Of a stretch of 64,000 bases of DNA, positions 10,743 to 22,640 are shown in pieces (positions within the stretch are counted from its first letter, which is position 1; each line of letters opens with the position of its first letter). A model generated the notes under the pieces. It made no database searches. It was not told where the DNA came from and was given only the letters and a program-made list of their open reading frames with translations. A program made the position numbers and the translations under genes. Source of the DNA: Cristatella mucedo (lineage: Eukaryota > Bryozoa > Phylactolaemata > Cristatellidae); NCBI GenBank assembly GCA_009760855.2, contig WPIO01000024.1:4612501-4676500 (forward strand). The letters are read 5' to 3'.

Positions 10743-13311
10743 TATATTTATATTAAAGTGCAAAGCTCGCTCCACAGTTTAAGGAGATAGGACCCATTGA
10801 GTTGCCATCTTTAGGACCTCGATATTTGAGTGTTCTTTGAGTTTGAAACTAAGACTCGCTGCTGCATTACAAAAGGTATCAGACTCTTTTCTAGTCCTGC
10901 AGACAGGAACAGTTTAAACGATTGTGGCCTTTATCTGGATTAAATGGGCTGTTATAAAGGCTATCTTCAACTGGGCTGCTTCTGCATCTGTAACGAACTC
11001 TGATATTCAGATGGAACATTAAAGAGCCTTTTGATAAGCAATTGAATACATTATTTTTTGGTTTTTTGATATATTATCGGTCCAGAAATTGCTTTTTCAC
11101 GTTAGTAGATAATTCAATAGGACTATTCGCAAAAACATGCAGAAATAAATTAGAATTATAGTAAAGTCTTAAAATAAAAACAGGAATATCGTCTTGAAAC
11201 CAAACAATTTCTTCAGATTATACGGGTTCAACGAGATTTAGGATACACAAGATTATTGCAATTATATGCTTCTCAAGATTATAATGCAGTGATGTAATGT
11301 GATGTACCTCCGTCTTTACCTTTTAATCAAGAAATGGAAAAACACCTAGTTTATTTTCCATAGAGGACACTAATGCCCGAGGTGAAATAAACTTCTGGAG
11401 CAGTTTATCTGTATCCGTTTTTTAGCCAGAAGCCATCGAAGCTCCTTTAGTAAAAAGACAAATAATTAAACCTCTGGGATTTTGTTAACCAACTCTGTGG
11501 CCATTTCCATCAAATGCTGCAGCGACCTAGTGGTTCACTTTGAATAAAATGATAATTTTTTCCAAAGTTTACGATTAAGAAATCGACGTAGCCTTACCAG
11601 TGAAATCAGAGTTTTGTCTTACACCAGTTAACACCTGAAACAGCTTTTAATTTTTCATATTTTGTTCACCGAAGCTGCCTTTAAATATAGCACTGCCAGC
11701 ACACATTCGCACTCTAAATTATTTTAAAGAGCATAGATATTCAACGTAAACCTCTAGGTGGGTCAATTGTGGCTTGAACCCCAATGTCTAACAAAGCACA
11801 TATAAAGGATTTTAGCCTGTAAATTATTCTGGTATAGTCACCTACGATTGAGTTTACTTTACCTAGAGAAAGCTTAAAAATAGTTCACGATCCGTTGCGA
11901 AACAGAATCCTATCCTGAATGGCACTTTATCAAATGCTTGTAGTTAATGGCGAATTTAGACGCCACGTAGTGATTATTTTGCTGTGACCAAGAGGTCATC
12001 ATGACCTAACACAAAACCACAGAAATCGTGTTATCACTTTTTCAGCTTAGGTGGACTCAAGTTCTCTGAAATGTGCTTTGCTAATTGTGATGATAATGCA
12101 TTTGCGTAGCAGACTAGCATAATATTTTTTCAGAAACTTTATATATACTAGAAAGCGGCTTACAAACCGATCAGTGAAGCAGAATTTCAAAATTGAAAAT
12201 TAAGTCGGGTGTGTTTACACTAAATGAGCTTATGCTATAGACGTTTCAGCTTCCTTTTTAATTTCGAAACAAAAGAGAGGTGATCCTGCAGTGTTTCAGT
12301 ATCTGATTCAGATCATTGGAAGTGTACAAACGGAAAGTGTATCTCCAAAAAAATTGAGGACTAATGGAAGCGCGGACACGCAATTTGAGTTGTGGAAGTT
12401 AGTCACACGAATAGAAAGCGGAAGAGCTAAGCATCTTCGATTAGTGACGCTCCGTGTAAGCAAATCAGAGATAGTGGCATAATCTCTAGGTCGATAGGCT
12501 GCTGCACTTGGTTCTAGTTAAAGAAGGAGAAACAAGGTTTAACGTAGGCGTTTAATGTTCACTATCGATGAGCTTACCTGCGAATTCTAGTACTTTATGT
12601 AATATTAATGAAGAATATATTTATAATGTGTTTTACAGCACCCCACGAGGAAAAACCTCTTTTTAAATACAGCAAGCTTGTATAGAGCCTTCATGCATGT
12701 TTTTTTAATATAAAACACGAGCTTGGTTTGATAGGGCAACTTGCATAGGCTAAAGCTTATTTTTGGTCATGTTAGTCGTCTGTGACGGAGCCAAAATAAC
12801 CTAGGAGCTAATGAGGCATACCTTGAAAAATTAATTCGTATAATAAAAACACATTGGCCACATAGGCTACGGAGAATAACCGGCAGAGCAGGTACGAAAA
12901 ATTGACTTTTAATTTTGAGTTGCATTAGCGGTGCCCTTAGCTGTTAATTTTAACACGCCAGTCAATTTCGGACGGCACTGCTCAATAAACAAATTTCTGC
13001 TGTGCAAATCGATATAGAACGTTCAATTGTTATTTATCTTTTTGACATGCAAAGCTGCTATGATTCAACGTCTCTGTGACCAAGGAACATGCAAGGTAGT
13101 AATATTTCATTTCCGTTATAAATCTCTTTTGTTCAGAGTGAATTATGACTTAAATACTGCGGCTTTGAGTTATGCAAATTCAAACGAGCCTGTGCGATTC
13201 TTTGCCTATCTACAGAAAAATTCTTTTGAATGAAAAATATACTTCTTATCATATTGAAGCACGTGCACAACTACGCTGCATCGCCTTCTTCGCGAAAATA
13301 AAGATACATAC
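10743..13311. other. Intron DNA, no recognisable feature
   Basis: 2.5 kb of AT-rich sequence in the gene A intron. The short open frames here have no codon or domain signal and no paired splice sites that I could trust. Confidence 0.5.
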
Positions 13312-13443
13312 CAGTACACATTGTTCGATTTCTTCGGTGAAGTTTATATCCGACCAAACAGCTGCATATCTCTGTAGATCCTGTCGTTGGGTTATCATTA
13401 CATATGTGTTCACACCCACCATTTCTTTCGGTACATTTAGGCT
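13312..13443 (-). CDS. Gene A, EGF-like exon
   Basis: Exon of 132 nt, phase 1 at both ends, with an AAATTTTCAG acceptor and a CTG|GTATGT donor. It encodes PKCTERNGGCEHIC, then EICSC, LVGYKL and a final Cys. Six cysteines in the order C-x6-C-x3-C-x11-C-x-C-x13-C match the C-x-x-x-N-G-G-C-x-H-x-C class of EGF modules seen in LDL-receptor-like and uromodulin-like proteins. There is no calcium-binding signature in this copy. It lies between the SRCR exons upstream and the calcium-binding EGF about 10 kb downstream. The intervening intron holds L2-A and SINE insertions. Confidence 0.88.
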
Positions 13444-13677
13444 CTGAAAATTTAGTGGATTTAAATGGGATGCAAGTTGCAACGGTAAAATAACGAGGTT
13501 TGTAAAAAACATGAGCGTAATTTAAACAACCCAAATTAAACTTATGCTAGGTAAATTCAGATATTGTGCTGTAGTATGGCCAGCAGTGAGATATCGTAAT
13601 CCTTGAATCCAGTGGTTTTCAAATGTTATTAAGATTCAATTAAAGTTCAGTTTCTCACCGACCAAAACCAATTATTT

Positions 13678-13815
13678 GTGAACCATGTTATTCATGTTGC
13701 TTTCAAGTATGATATCACTCACCATTCGTTCGTGTATCATTTGCAGCAAATGTAATGCGCTTAGAAAGAGATTGAGTTATCTGATGGCGCTTTTTAAAGT
13801 GTATAATAGTTATTG
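13678..13815 (+). mobile_element. L2-A LINE, 3' tail
   Basis: Ends as other copies do: AACCATGTTATTCATGTT, CATTTGCAGCAAATGTAATG, then the AGAAAGAGATTGAGTTATC and GGCGCTTTTTAAAGTGTA arms. Confidence 0.75.
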
Positions 13816-13875
13816 TTATATTACTATAGCAGGGCTTTGACATCAATTGGGTCACTAGCTAGCACGTCACTTTAT

Positions 13876-14145
13876 GCCTTCGTTCGGGCAAGTCTATTTA
13901 AAATATTAAATCCTCAGACTTCTTGTCGTAGCTGCCTGCTGTACAATTCTAAAGCTATAGTATATGTAAACTAATATCTCTCATTGGTTAGTCTTTGCTC
14001 AGCCTCTTTTACCTTTGTTCGGGCAAGTCTATTTAAAATATTAAATCCTCAGACTTCTTATCGTAGCTGCCTGTTGTACAATTCTAAAGCTATAGTATAT
14101 GTAAACTAATATCTCTCATTAGTTAGTCTTTGCTCAGCCTCTTTT
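13876..14145. repeat. Tandem duplication, two 135-bp units
   Basis: Unit 1 (13876-14010) and unit 2 (14011-14145) both begin CCTT.GTTCGGGCAAGTC and end GCTCAGCCTCTTTT, and differ at only a few G/A or C/T positions. Located in the gene A intron upstream of the EGF exon. Confidence 0.9.
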
Positions 14146-15954
14146 GCAACAATGGTCACAATTACTGTATGCGAAGTGGAGCCGCTATTTAACTGGAGCT
14201 GTTTTTCAGTGAAAGGACTGTTCGATTCCAAGCCGACATGTAAAGCGTGATTTGCAATAGGTCTGTCTAAATTTAATACGACAGGTTAGTAGCTCACCAT
14301 CCTGAACTTGTTCAGCTGTTAATTTAATGCCCATTTGAAAGTAGAAGGTATATTCAGGTTGCAATAACTGTCAATCAATTGCATCAATGCTAAAGCAATG
14401 CTAAGCTTTCAATGAAAGGAAATGAGCTGTAGGTCAGTCGCAGTTTTAACAGCTCTCTTCATTTAAGTAGTCAGTCATGCTGGGTTCGGTTTGTAACACG
14501 CTTCGACTATTTTGTAACGGTGCAATAGGAATAGTGTTTAGCTAAAAGAAAAGCGGCTACTCTTCACCGTCACATCCACCACCTTGAAGACGGTTTATCT
14601 TCAATATGAGAAACGTAGCAGAAGTAACCAGGGCAGTTACGGTTCGCTCTTAGGCCGTCGTCTTGTCAATATCTTTCTTATCCACCAAGGCCAACATAAT
14701 TGCAAAACGTAATAGGGAATTTCAATTCTACGCTCTTTTACATTCAGCTCTATCAATCATTTGACCCTGCCACATCAAATGCTCCTCAGCGTCCGACTCG
14801 ATTAATTCCTTATCGATGCCTCGATCGGCGATACCAGGACACTCTAATGACCAAAAACCACATAAAGTTCAGTTGGGATAAGCCAATCTAATGGCAGTGG
14901 CAAAGCCAACTCTTACCCTTAAGTTGGAATAACATAACCATAAGATTCGTTCTTCTAAGATCTCCCAATTATTTCTAACCCTAACGTTGGAAATGGTTCT
15001 GAAAAGATGCTCGTTCCTTTATGGTGCATTAATCGACTCTCAAGTCTTCCTAATTTCAGATGAGGTAAAGTATTTGCGAAAATCAGACTCGCTTAGAAGA
15101 GTTTAGGGCAGTCTAGCCAGTTCTAGCAATGACATTTATTCAGGACTTTTGGCCTGTGGTCACGAGGCTAAGCTAAAGACTCATAAGAACAGCTCAGCTT
15201 CTCAGTTTTCTATTCGCCCTGGTGAACATCAAGCCTGTGACCCAAAGCTGTTTTTGAAAGCTTCTCTGCATAATTCAATCCACTCCAACCTGTGGCTATA
15301 ATTGTCTTTTTGTTTGCATTTAACCTTTACATATGGACCTAAGTAAGATACGTATGTGTTATCGCGTGTTTTGGACCGCAGATAAATGTGTCCATTGACC
15401 GTGTGAACTCCAGCAGAACATTAACAGTAAGAAGATCGGATATTCAGGGGTTATCAGAAGGTAATAAGCAATTGATAGCCTTATTAAAAAAGAGCTCGAT
15501 AGATATATACAACAGGCTTCAGTATGTCATTAAAATTTTTTATTATAAATTTACTGCTAATAAATTTAAGGATTATTCAAGGGCTTACTTGGAGTTCCCT
15601 GGCTAGCTCTGCTAAAATAGATTGGGGCTTAGAAAGCAGATAACTAAGAAATCACAATTACAGCCTTACAGAGACTACATATGAGGGGTTGCACTTAGAA
15701 ATGCTTTATATTATTTAAACATCTCTAGAGACTACATCTAAATTTTGTTCTAAATATTTATAAAAGTCATTAAAAGTAGATTTTTCCCCTTAGTTCACTT
15801 CTTTGCAAAATGTGAATTAAAAGACGCAGTCTTCTTGAATCTTCGGTAAAAGTGATATTGATAGTGGTGACTTCCCTGATCACGAAGGCACAGACCGCTT
15901 GGGGGTAAAGGCTAATGTCAAGATTTTGATACGTTGTGTTACAAAATAACAGTT
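14146..15954. other. Intron DNA, no recognisable feature
   Basis: Gene A intron between the EGF and SRCR exons. No repeat family or exon recognised; short frames look random. Confidence 0.5.
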
Positions 15955-16629
15955 ATAATAATAATAATAATAATGCACTTTATAAAGCACCCTCCGATAA
16001 CTTAATCTCTCTCTAGGCGCTTTACACTTGCTGCAAAGAGAAATGCATTTGAATGGTGAGTACAATCATGCCTGATAAACAAACAAAATGAATAACATGG
16101 TTAGGGGTGACATGCACAGGGTCAGCATGCAAATGTAGTTAGTGGCAGCATGCACAGTGTCAGCACACATTAGCACATCAAGGACAAATCACAGGGACCC
16201 ACTAGATGCTGTCCTAAATAGGTGTTTTTACATTCTTTTTAAATGTGGTCAGGTAAGGGGATGTTCTAACGCAGGTCGATAGGGAGTTCCAGGCTTTGGG
16301 AGCATACGAACTAAATGCACGGTCTCCAAAGGATTTGAGGTTTGTACGGGGTATTTGTAGACTATTGGATTCCGAAAAGCAGGTGGTACGATGCTTGGCC
16401 TGATGGGGGAGTATATCTGAGAGATAGGCTGGAGCCAAAGAATGAAGTGACCTAAAAGAGAGCAACAAAACCTTGAAGTCAATCCGTTGCTTGACTGGTA
16501 GCCAGTGCAGGTCGGCGATAAGTGAAGTAATGTGGCAAACGCGACGCTCACGACAGACAAGCCTAGCTGCGGAGTTTTGCAGTAGCTGCAAGCGCCTGAT
16601 CGCACATGCTTGTAGGCCAGTAAGCAGTG
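15955..16629 (-). mobile_element. L2-A LINE, 5'-truncated copy
   Basis: Minus-strand copy with an AAT tail (15955), the 3' stem, and the C-terminal region reading back to [46 protein letters not shown]. Truncated at the AARL/GLQACAI segment, right before a perfect palindrome. Confidence 0.88.
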
Positions 16630-16638
16630 TAGTAGGAA

Positions 16639-16662
16639 TACTACTGTAGTACTACAGTAGTA
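16639..16662. repeat. 24-bp perfect palindrome
   Basis: A self-complementary sequence centred on GTAC (arms built of TACTACTGTAGT and its complement). It lies about 10 bases beyond the truncated 5' end of the adjacent L2-A copy. Confidence 0.85.
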
Positions 16663-17277
16663 GAGTTACTGATTACGAGCAAAATACTGTGAACCTTTTA
16701 TAATTAATGTCCACATGTTAAGACAAAATAAAAGCCCACCCTTAAGCCAGATAGCACGCCCTAAAACGTAGGTGTGGAGTAATGAGCTTGTCGTCTGGTA
16801 CTCCGTTTATGCTGCTTTTTTGATTTTGTGGTCTAGATCAAAAGCTAAAATAGTAAAACTATGTGTATATACTGCCCGTATTGAACTTTACCCCTAGGTA
16901 GGCGCTTTTCAACTACCAGCAAGGAAGTAACATAAAATATTTAGTAGAAAATAAATCATAAGCATGCACACAAAAAACATTGTGCTTAGGTATGTTTGGT
17001 AAACCTGAGACTAAGATACTGATGGTGCCGATGAATACAGCCATTTTCCTTAATCCTCAAGAAGCACACCAGACAGAATTGTGGATAAGTTCTGAGGCTC
17101 GAATAAATAGCTTACCGGAATAGAAGCATCTATGAATGAGACTACGAAGATGCTAGTTCGTTGCAGGCGTTTGATACAGCAGGATAAGAGCTCCAGATTT
17201 TATATGCATATTTGCTGAAGGCTCCGTCGTCTGAAGATTCGAATTTACTGCGGATACTGAGGGATGATTACAGCAAA
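16663..17277. other. Intron DNA, no recognisable feature
   Basis: Nothing recognised between the palindrome and the L2-B fragment. Confidence 0.45.
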
Positions 17278-17757
17278 GTTCTTATGCCGACCCACAAGGC
17301 CAAGGCCACGGCTTGGCTCCTTCGTACCTAGCTGAACTGCTGCATCCGTTTCAGCCTGTTCGCGCCCTCAGGTCCTGTGTCGACAATAAATTAGCTGTCC
17401 CTTTCCTCCGCTTAAAGACAGTTGGCGACAGAAGCTTTAGCTCTGCAGGTCCTAGACTGTGGAACTCGCTTCCACAACTCTTACGCAACGACAACTACTC
17501 TCCAACTGCCGCCTATGGCACATCTTTTACAGCGGTCCTGAACTGCTACTTCTATGCTACTCACTACCTCAACTGCTCTCCTGCCTCTGCTATGCTTCCC
17601 ACTTTCTCTTTGTTGCGTGAGACGAAGTCTGCTGGCTACCGAATGCGTACCAAAAGCAGCTTAGGCTGTGAGTGTGCTATACAAAACTCTCCTGCGTAAC
17701 ACCCACATGGTCTTTATGACTTTGTGGAGTTACTGACGGAGATACATTACATGGCGA
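17278..17757 (+). mobile_element. L2-B LINE, 3' fragment
   Basis: Starts in the C-terminal region (AAAGTTCTTATGC, then a frame with [38 protein letters not shown]) and runs through the L2-B 3' UTR to TTACTGACGGAGATACATTA. No ATT tail, which distinguishes L2-B from L2-A. Confidence 0.85.
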
Positions 17758-17810
17758 GGATGTAGTGGCGTGATAGCACACATGGTAAGTAAGGGGTCAG
17801 ATAGGCAAGC

Positions 17811-17970
17811 GAGCAGCAGGTTTGGGTTAGTGGTTAAGGTGCTCCTATCGAACCAAGATCAAGGTCAATACATCTGATAGCAGCGGGTCACGGGCTCAAG
17901 CCCCTTACCATATGAGAAGTGCCTGAATGATGGATATTAAGCCCTCCCAGGGCGCTTTACAAATGAAATA
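17811..17970 (+). mobile_element. tRNA-derived SINE, copy 3
   Basis: GGTTTGGGTTAGTGGTTAAG then GTGCTCC, a longer middle than in other copies (extra CATCTGATAGCAGCGGG), GGGCTCAAGCCCC, and a 3' end GAAGTGCCTGAATGATGGAT with CCCAGGGCGCTTTACAAATG. Confidence 0.65.
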
Positions 17971-18142
17971 TATTTAGTATAAGCGAGCGAAGTGACTTGC
18001 AAGCCAGACTGGGGATTTTGAAATCTACTCGGCTCGATAGCTTACGAGGAGAAAGGATAGCTCAGACTAGGGTGGTGTAGTTTGACAGTTAGGCATTGAT
18101 TGGATACCAGCTGAGCCCATTTAGTTAACCAATTTAGTTAAT

Positions 18143-18264
18143 TTAAAATAACGCTAATGATGCTCCGGCAATGCAGTCCCAAAACTCTGCTGGTACTTTT
18201 TCCCGTGCAATTTTTGTCCTAATGTCGAGCATGGCCGAAAAAATGGTCAACAAATTAAATCTGC
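18143..18264 (-). other. Possible alternative terminal exon of gene A
   Basis: A strong acceptor (TTTCTCTCTTTGTAG) is followed by a frame of 39 codons to TAA that is open only in phase 1, the phase in which the SRCR exon 1 kb upstream ends. Spliced there, the protein would stop after the SRCR domain with a short tail containing KVPAEFWDCIAGAS. The tail is unlike any domain I know. It could be a cryptic splice site with a chance frame. Confidence 0.25.
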
Positions 18265-19265
18265 CTACAAAGAGAGAAATTAGTTTTAAATGCAATGCAA
18301 ATTGTCTTAATTGATATAAGACCAGAACGTCATGAATAGATATCATTAGTTTTTAGGAGCTATTCAAACCGAAAGTAGTAGATTCAGCTAAAAATATTAC
18401 TTTCCTCAAAATAAGGGCATCACAGCCACGGTTTTACCTAGCATTAGCAGTAACGGAGTTTGACAGTAAAAGAAGATGATGCAATGTAAAAGCATGTGTC
18501 TAATATTTTATTTTGTGAAAAATAAAATTAAACTAAGCATTCCTAAGCAATACCCTGATGAAAGGTAGAATTAGATGTCATTTGGTCACTGAATTAGACT
18601 TTCAGGAAAATCAGAGGTAAAAAAAGTTGTTTAGTACCAGCACGTTGGGACATCTAAAAAACTAAAGAAGGAGCTCAGATAGTTCAAGTTTTTGTGTTAG
18701 AAGCTTCAATCCATAATTCTTAATTGTGTTCCAGCTCTAAGACCTAGAGAATTGATAAACATTTTAAATTGAAGAATATTCTTAAGCATAATTCAGTCCT
18801 GCAAAAACCGGATGTAGGCAGAATTATCGGAGAACACTGCACAAAAAGCGGAGTAACCTCTAAAACATAAGATTAAAACGTAGACTTATATAGGTCCAAA
18901 ATTGAATATTACCAACTTTATAATTTCCAAAATGAAGTCTTACAAATAATGGTTTAATACTTTAACTTAGTGAAAGTATTTTTCTTACTTCAGTATTAAT
19001 TTGATTTGCTAATTTTAGCATCTAATTTAACATATATTTTCATTAGGTGTTCATGAAATTGTACCGAACCCCGTATTTATTATTTAACAGCTTTGTTTCC
19101 TTTCAATCCTTTCTAACAAGGAATATTTGCAGAAGATGTACCACCGTCCCAAAAAATGAGTTAAGTCCTTTGATTCAGCATAAACGGCAAACTTGAAGCA
19201 GTAATGTGAAAAGTGCATGCACATGATTTCCATTAATATCACTTGCTTTCTGTAAATGAACTTAC
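18265..19265. other. Intron DNA downstream of the SRCR exon
   Basis: AT-rich, no recognised feature apart from the possible alternative exon that follows at 18264. Confidence 0.5.
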
Positions 19266-19561
19266 GGAGACAATATATTCGCAGCTCTCTAAATACATGG
19301 TTGTATTCAAGAAAACCTGAAGACGTCAAGATACACTCGTTGATCGTTGATTCATTACCATTGCATATAATGGCAGCGATATTGACAGGCGTGACAAGAT
19401 TAATTCCATAGTGATGGTAATATCGGTTACGTTCTTCGTAACGGTTCCCATCGAAGATGCTCCTTCTGAATAACCCGTATTGTAAGCTTCTGCATGCGAC
19501 GTTGCCGACCAAGGATGAGACAGATTCACTGTATTCGCTCTGAACAGCAGATGACCAAATC
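19266..19561 (-). CDS. Gene A, SRCR domain, second exon
   Basis: Exon of 296 nt, phase 2 to phase 1, with a TTTTTTTAG acceptor and a CTCC|GTAAGT donor. It encodes IWSSAVQSEYS, VGNVACRSLQYG, NIAAIICNGNES, TINECIL and LRIYC. These correspond to the W-x-x-x-x, A-x-V-x-C-R-x-L-x-Y-G, x-C-x-G-x-E-x-x-x-x-x-C and terminal x-x-V-x-C blocks of scavenger-receptor cysteine-rich domains. The usual W-G-x-V-C cysteine is absent (W-S-S-A-V), so the disulfide set resembles a reduced SRCR. The first half of the domain is in the exon at 25555-25652, and the joined Gly codon falls at the split. SRCR modules bind diverse extracellular ligands, often with Ca2+. An alternative downstream terminal exon is noted at 18143-18264. 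Confidence 0.85.
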
Positions 19562-20744
19562 CTAAAAAAATTCGGGGTTACAATTATGGCTCAAACTTGA
19601 ACGTGTTTGATTAGGAGAAGGAGGCACACTAAGGGAAGCTTGCGGTTCGATTATATCCAAGCCAGTACTGATTTTTTTCTAAACTGCTGGTTAGCATCTG
19701 TTGGGAGCATCATCGAGTGGGGCCAGTGCACAGCTGCTGTCCCCCTGTGATGTGGAAAGGACACAGGCCGGGAAGCCGTAAACAGACAGTAGATTTATCA
19801 TCGGGGTCCGCCTCGGATAAATCGTCAGGGACGACCAGTGCACAGGTCGAGGAGCAGGGGACTCGAGTGAAAGAGGGGGAGAAGGGAGCCGTACACCCCT
19901 CTGCTCAGTCCATCGTAAATAAACTATTTGTGTTAGTATCGGCTGGCGTTCTATGTGCTGTGAATACAAGGAGACAAAGCTGTACTATTTTAGAGGAACT
20001 AGACAGTTCACTGAGTGATTGGCACGAGATCGCTTATGGAAATAGTCGAAAGTTCAAAACCTCGTTTCCTAATTCATTGTGCTTCTCAGCACCCACTCTG
20101 GCACAGCTCTGCTGCAGCCGCACACCAACCCCTTCTCGGCGCTTATTATGCCTTGCACAATTCTTACGAAAATCGATGTTCTCCCGAACATCTTATACGA
20201 AAATCAATGCAGCTAATACCGGTTTAAAGCCAATCTGATTGTTGTTTGACCCAAGCTCGTAAGAAATTACTTGTTTACGGCTATCTAAACGCGTATCGTT
20301 TCGGGCTGCTAGGTCTCCCACACCAGAGGCTGCCTTAGCCTAGCCAGCAATAGAAAGATGCCTGTTAGTTGTGATCATGTCCATCTATTATTGCACCGCC
20401 ATCATAGCTACAATGCATTCCTTGGCGTTACTGTTGTTGCTAAGAATCGTGAATTATGGGTTAAAAAAAGAAAAGCACTCCAAAGCCGCCACTGTAACCA
20501 GGCTGCTTAGATGAAGCTCGTTTTGCAGCACCTGTGAGCTAAGCATCCGCTTGTTTGTTTGACATTCCTAGCATTGTCTCGAACCACTCAACCCACTCCC
20601 TCACAAGCTTTATTGTGAATCTGTCTAACTTAGTGTTCACCAAGCCTGATACAACCCCGGCTGCCCAACTTGAAGTTTGTCTTTCGAATCCTTGCTCAAT
20701 GTTAAAAAAAACGATAGTAATAAGCAGCCGTGGTTCTGTAAAAG
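19562..20744. other. Unidentified DNA with a GC-rich block
   Basis: A GC-rich block (about 19700-20010) stands out from its AT-rich surroundings and contains an AATAAA-like signal, as an LTR or element end might. No terminal repeats, target duplication or protein domain is visible. The remainder to 20744 may include the degraded 5' part of the LINE that follows. Confidence 0.3.
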
Positions 20745-21404
20745 GTCTCAACCTGCTCGCCTTCCCTAAAACACAGCTAAAATTGGTAGAATGCCCGACA
20801 ATTAAGGAGGCAACCCCGATAGGTTTCTCATTCTTTCATATTCCTATACCAGTCAAAACTAAAAGAGTTGCTTTTATCATGTGCTACAATATTCAACTTC
20901 AAGCCATTCGCAGTACCCTCGAAGCAGTCTTTCGAATCTAGTGTCTCAATTTCACCCGACAACAAGATTCCGATGGTGGCAGTAGTCTATTGCCCACCAT
21001 GTGACAAGTCCTTTCTTATCTCAGATTTCTATGATCTCATTGCAATTCTGCGTACACGAAACTGATTCTTCCTCCTTATAGTTGACTTCAACGTTTACTT
21101 TCATGACTTATTCGACGCCTTCAGCAGTGAATTTCTTCCAGTGACTGACTCATCATCCAACTGCAGGGTGATCACTAATTATTACCTAATCCTGCATATC
21201 TGACTAAATGCAAATCTCATTCAGTCCACAATTTGTGCCCCAGTCATTCTCCAAAGTCACCTGTGAATTAGAAAACGTCAAGACCCTTGACATTGATGCA
21301 GTCCGCGAAAAAAACCTCTGCCTCGCCTTTGCTGATTAGGCCCCCTTACGTCCGATCATCATTTGACAATTGCTACGACACGACACTAGTTGAAATGCTA
21401 TACC
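20745..21404 (+). mobile_element. L2-A LINE host copy, part 1: APE endonuclease relic
   Basis: Broken frames give ATPIGFSFFHIP, VAVVYCPP and FLLIVDFNVYF. They correspond to the P-x-G-F-x-x-x-H, V-x-V-V-Y-R-P-P and G-D-F-N-x-H blocks of the apurinic-type endonuclease of L2/CR1-group elements (D-F-N kept, the preceding Gly changed). It is followed by the DIDAV linker also seen, in inverted orientation, near 7840. It ends at GAAATGCT, where another copy is inserted, and resumes at 21826. Confidence 0.72.
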
Positions 21405-21824
21405 TCGTGTACCTATAATATACCTCGTGCAAACCTTAAATCCTTTGGAGACCGTGCATTAGGTTCGTATGCTCCCAAAGCCTGGAACTCCCTGCCGACC
21501 TGTGTCAGAACATCCCCTGACCTGACCACATTTAAAAGGAACTTAAAAGTACACCTATTTAGGACAGCATTTAGTGGGTCCCTGTGATTCGTCCTTCATG
21601 TTCTTATGGGTGCTGACACTGTGCATGCTGCCACTAACTACACTTGCATGCTGACCCTGTGCATGTCACCCCTAACCATATTATTCATTTTGCTTGTTTT
21701 TCAAGCATGATTTTACCTACCATTCAATTGCATTTCACTTTGCAGCAAATATAAAGCACCTAGAAAGAGATTAAGTTCTCTGAGGGCGCTGTCTCAAGTG
21801 CATTATTATTATTATTATTATTAT
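21405..21824 (+). mobile_element. L2-A LINE, nested young 3' fragment
   Basis: Only the last coding segment ([45 protein letters not shown]), the 3' UTR, the stem and an ATT tail. It sits inside the older copy, with ATGCT on both sides as a probable 5-bp target duplication. Confidence 0.85.
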
Positions 21825-21825
21825 G

Positions 21826-22556
21826 CTCTACAAGTTGGCACATCTGTCTAAGAACACGGTGCGCCCTTACCCAGACGGCCTATGGTTCACCTCAGACATT
21901 AAGCTATCTAGGTCAACTAAGCAGAAGCTTGAAAAAGCATGCACAAGATCAGGACGAATTTTCCACCATCAGGCATACGAGGACTACTGCAGGTCGTACC
22001 AATCAATCCTGGCAAACGCCAAGACTAGCTTCTACAAAAACATTGTGGAGTCGCTGATCCACAATCCAAAAAAAGCTGATGCCGACGATCAACTATCTCC
22101 TCAACCGCTCCCAGGTTAGCTCCTCACCAACCGTTCCATGTGATTTAGCTGATCGCTTCTCTAACTTCTTTTTCAAGAATATAGACACAATCAAGGAGCC
22201 CATCCTTACAATATTAGCATTCCTGGAGTGCTATCCATCAATTTCTTGCAGTAACTCAATGTCTGCCTTCAAGGAGATCACTAGTGATCTCGTCCTGAAG
22301 CTCCTATTCCAATCAAAAAAGACAACTAGTCGTTAAGATCCAATACAGCTGTTCTGCTTTCTACGATGCATAGACCTGCTGCTGCAATACATAACTAACA
22401 TTTTTAATATTTTACTAGCCTCAGTAAATTTCCCAGCATCTCTTAAAAAGGCTGTAGTAAGGCCCCTTCTCAAGAAAGAAGCACTAGACAAAGAGAACTT
22501 GAGCAACCATCTCACAGTTTCCCTTCTACTATTCTTATCAAAGACTCTAGAGCAAG
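21826..22556 (+). mobile_element. L2-A LINE host copy, part 2: linker and RT start
   Basis: Resumes exactly where part 1 stopped (LYKLAHLSKN, then RPYPDGLWFTSDIKLSRSTK) and runs through the helical linker to FLSKTLEQV, with frameshifts near 22075 and 22330. It is then interrupted by a minus-strand copy. Confidence 0.85.
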
Positions 22557-22603
22557 TAATAATAATAATAATAATGCACTTGATAAAGCGCCCTCAGAGA
22601 ACT

Positions 22604-22640
<37 letters not shown>

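Noticed and set aside
19691-19969. Minus-strand frame of 92 codons
   Set aside because: A consequence of local GC richness; the plus strand is open as well and neither product shows a domain.
19700-20010. GC-rich block as a solo LTR
   Set aside because: It has an AATAAA-like signal and TG near one edge, but no matching terminal repeat, target duplication or internal coding region was seen.
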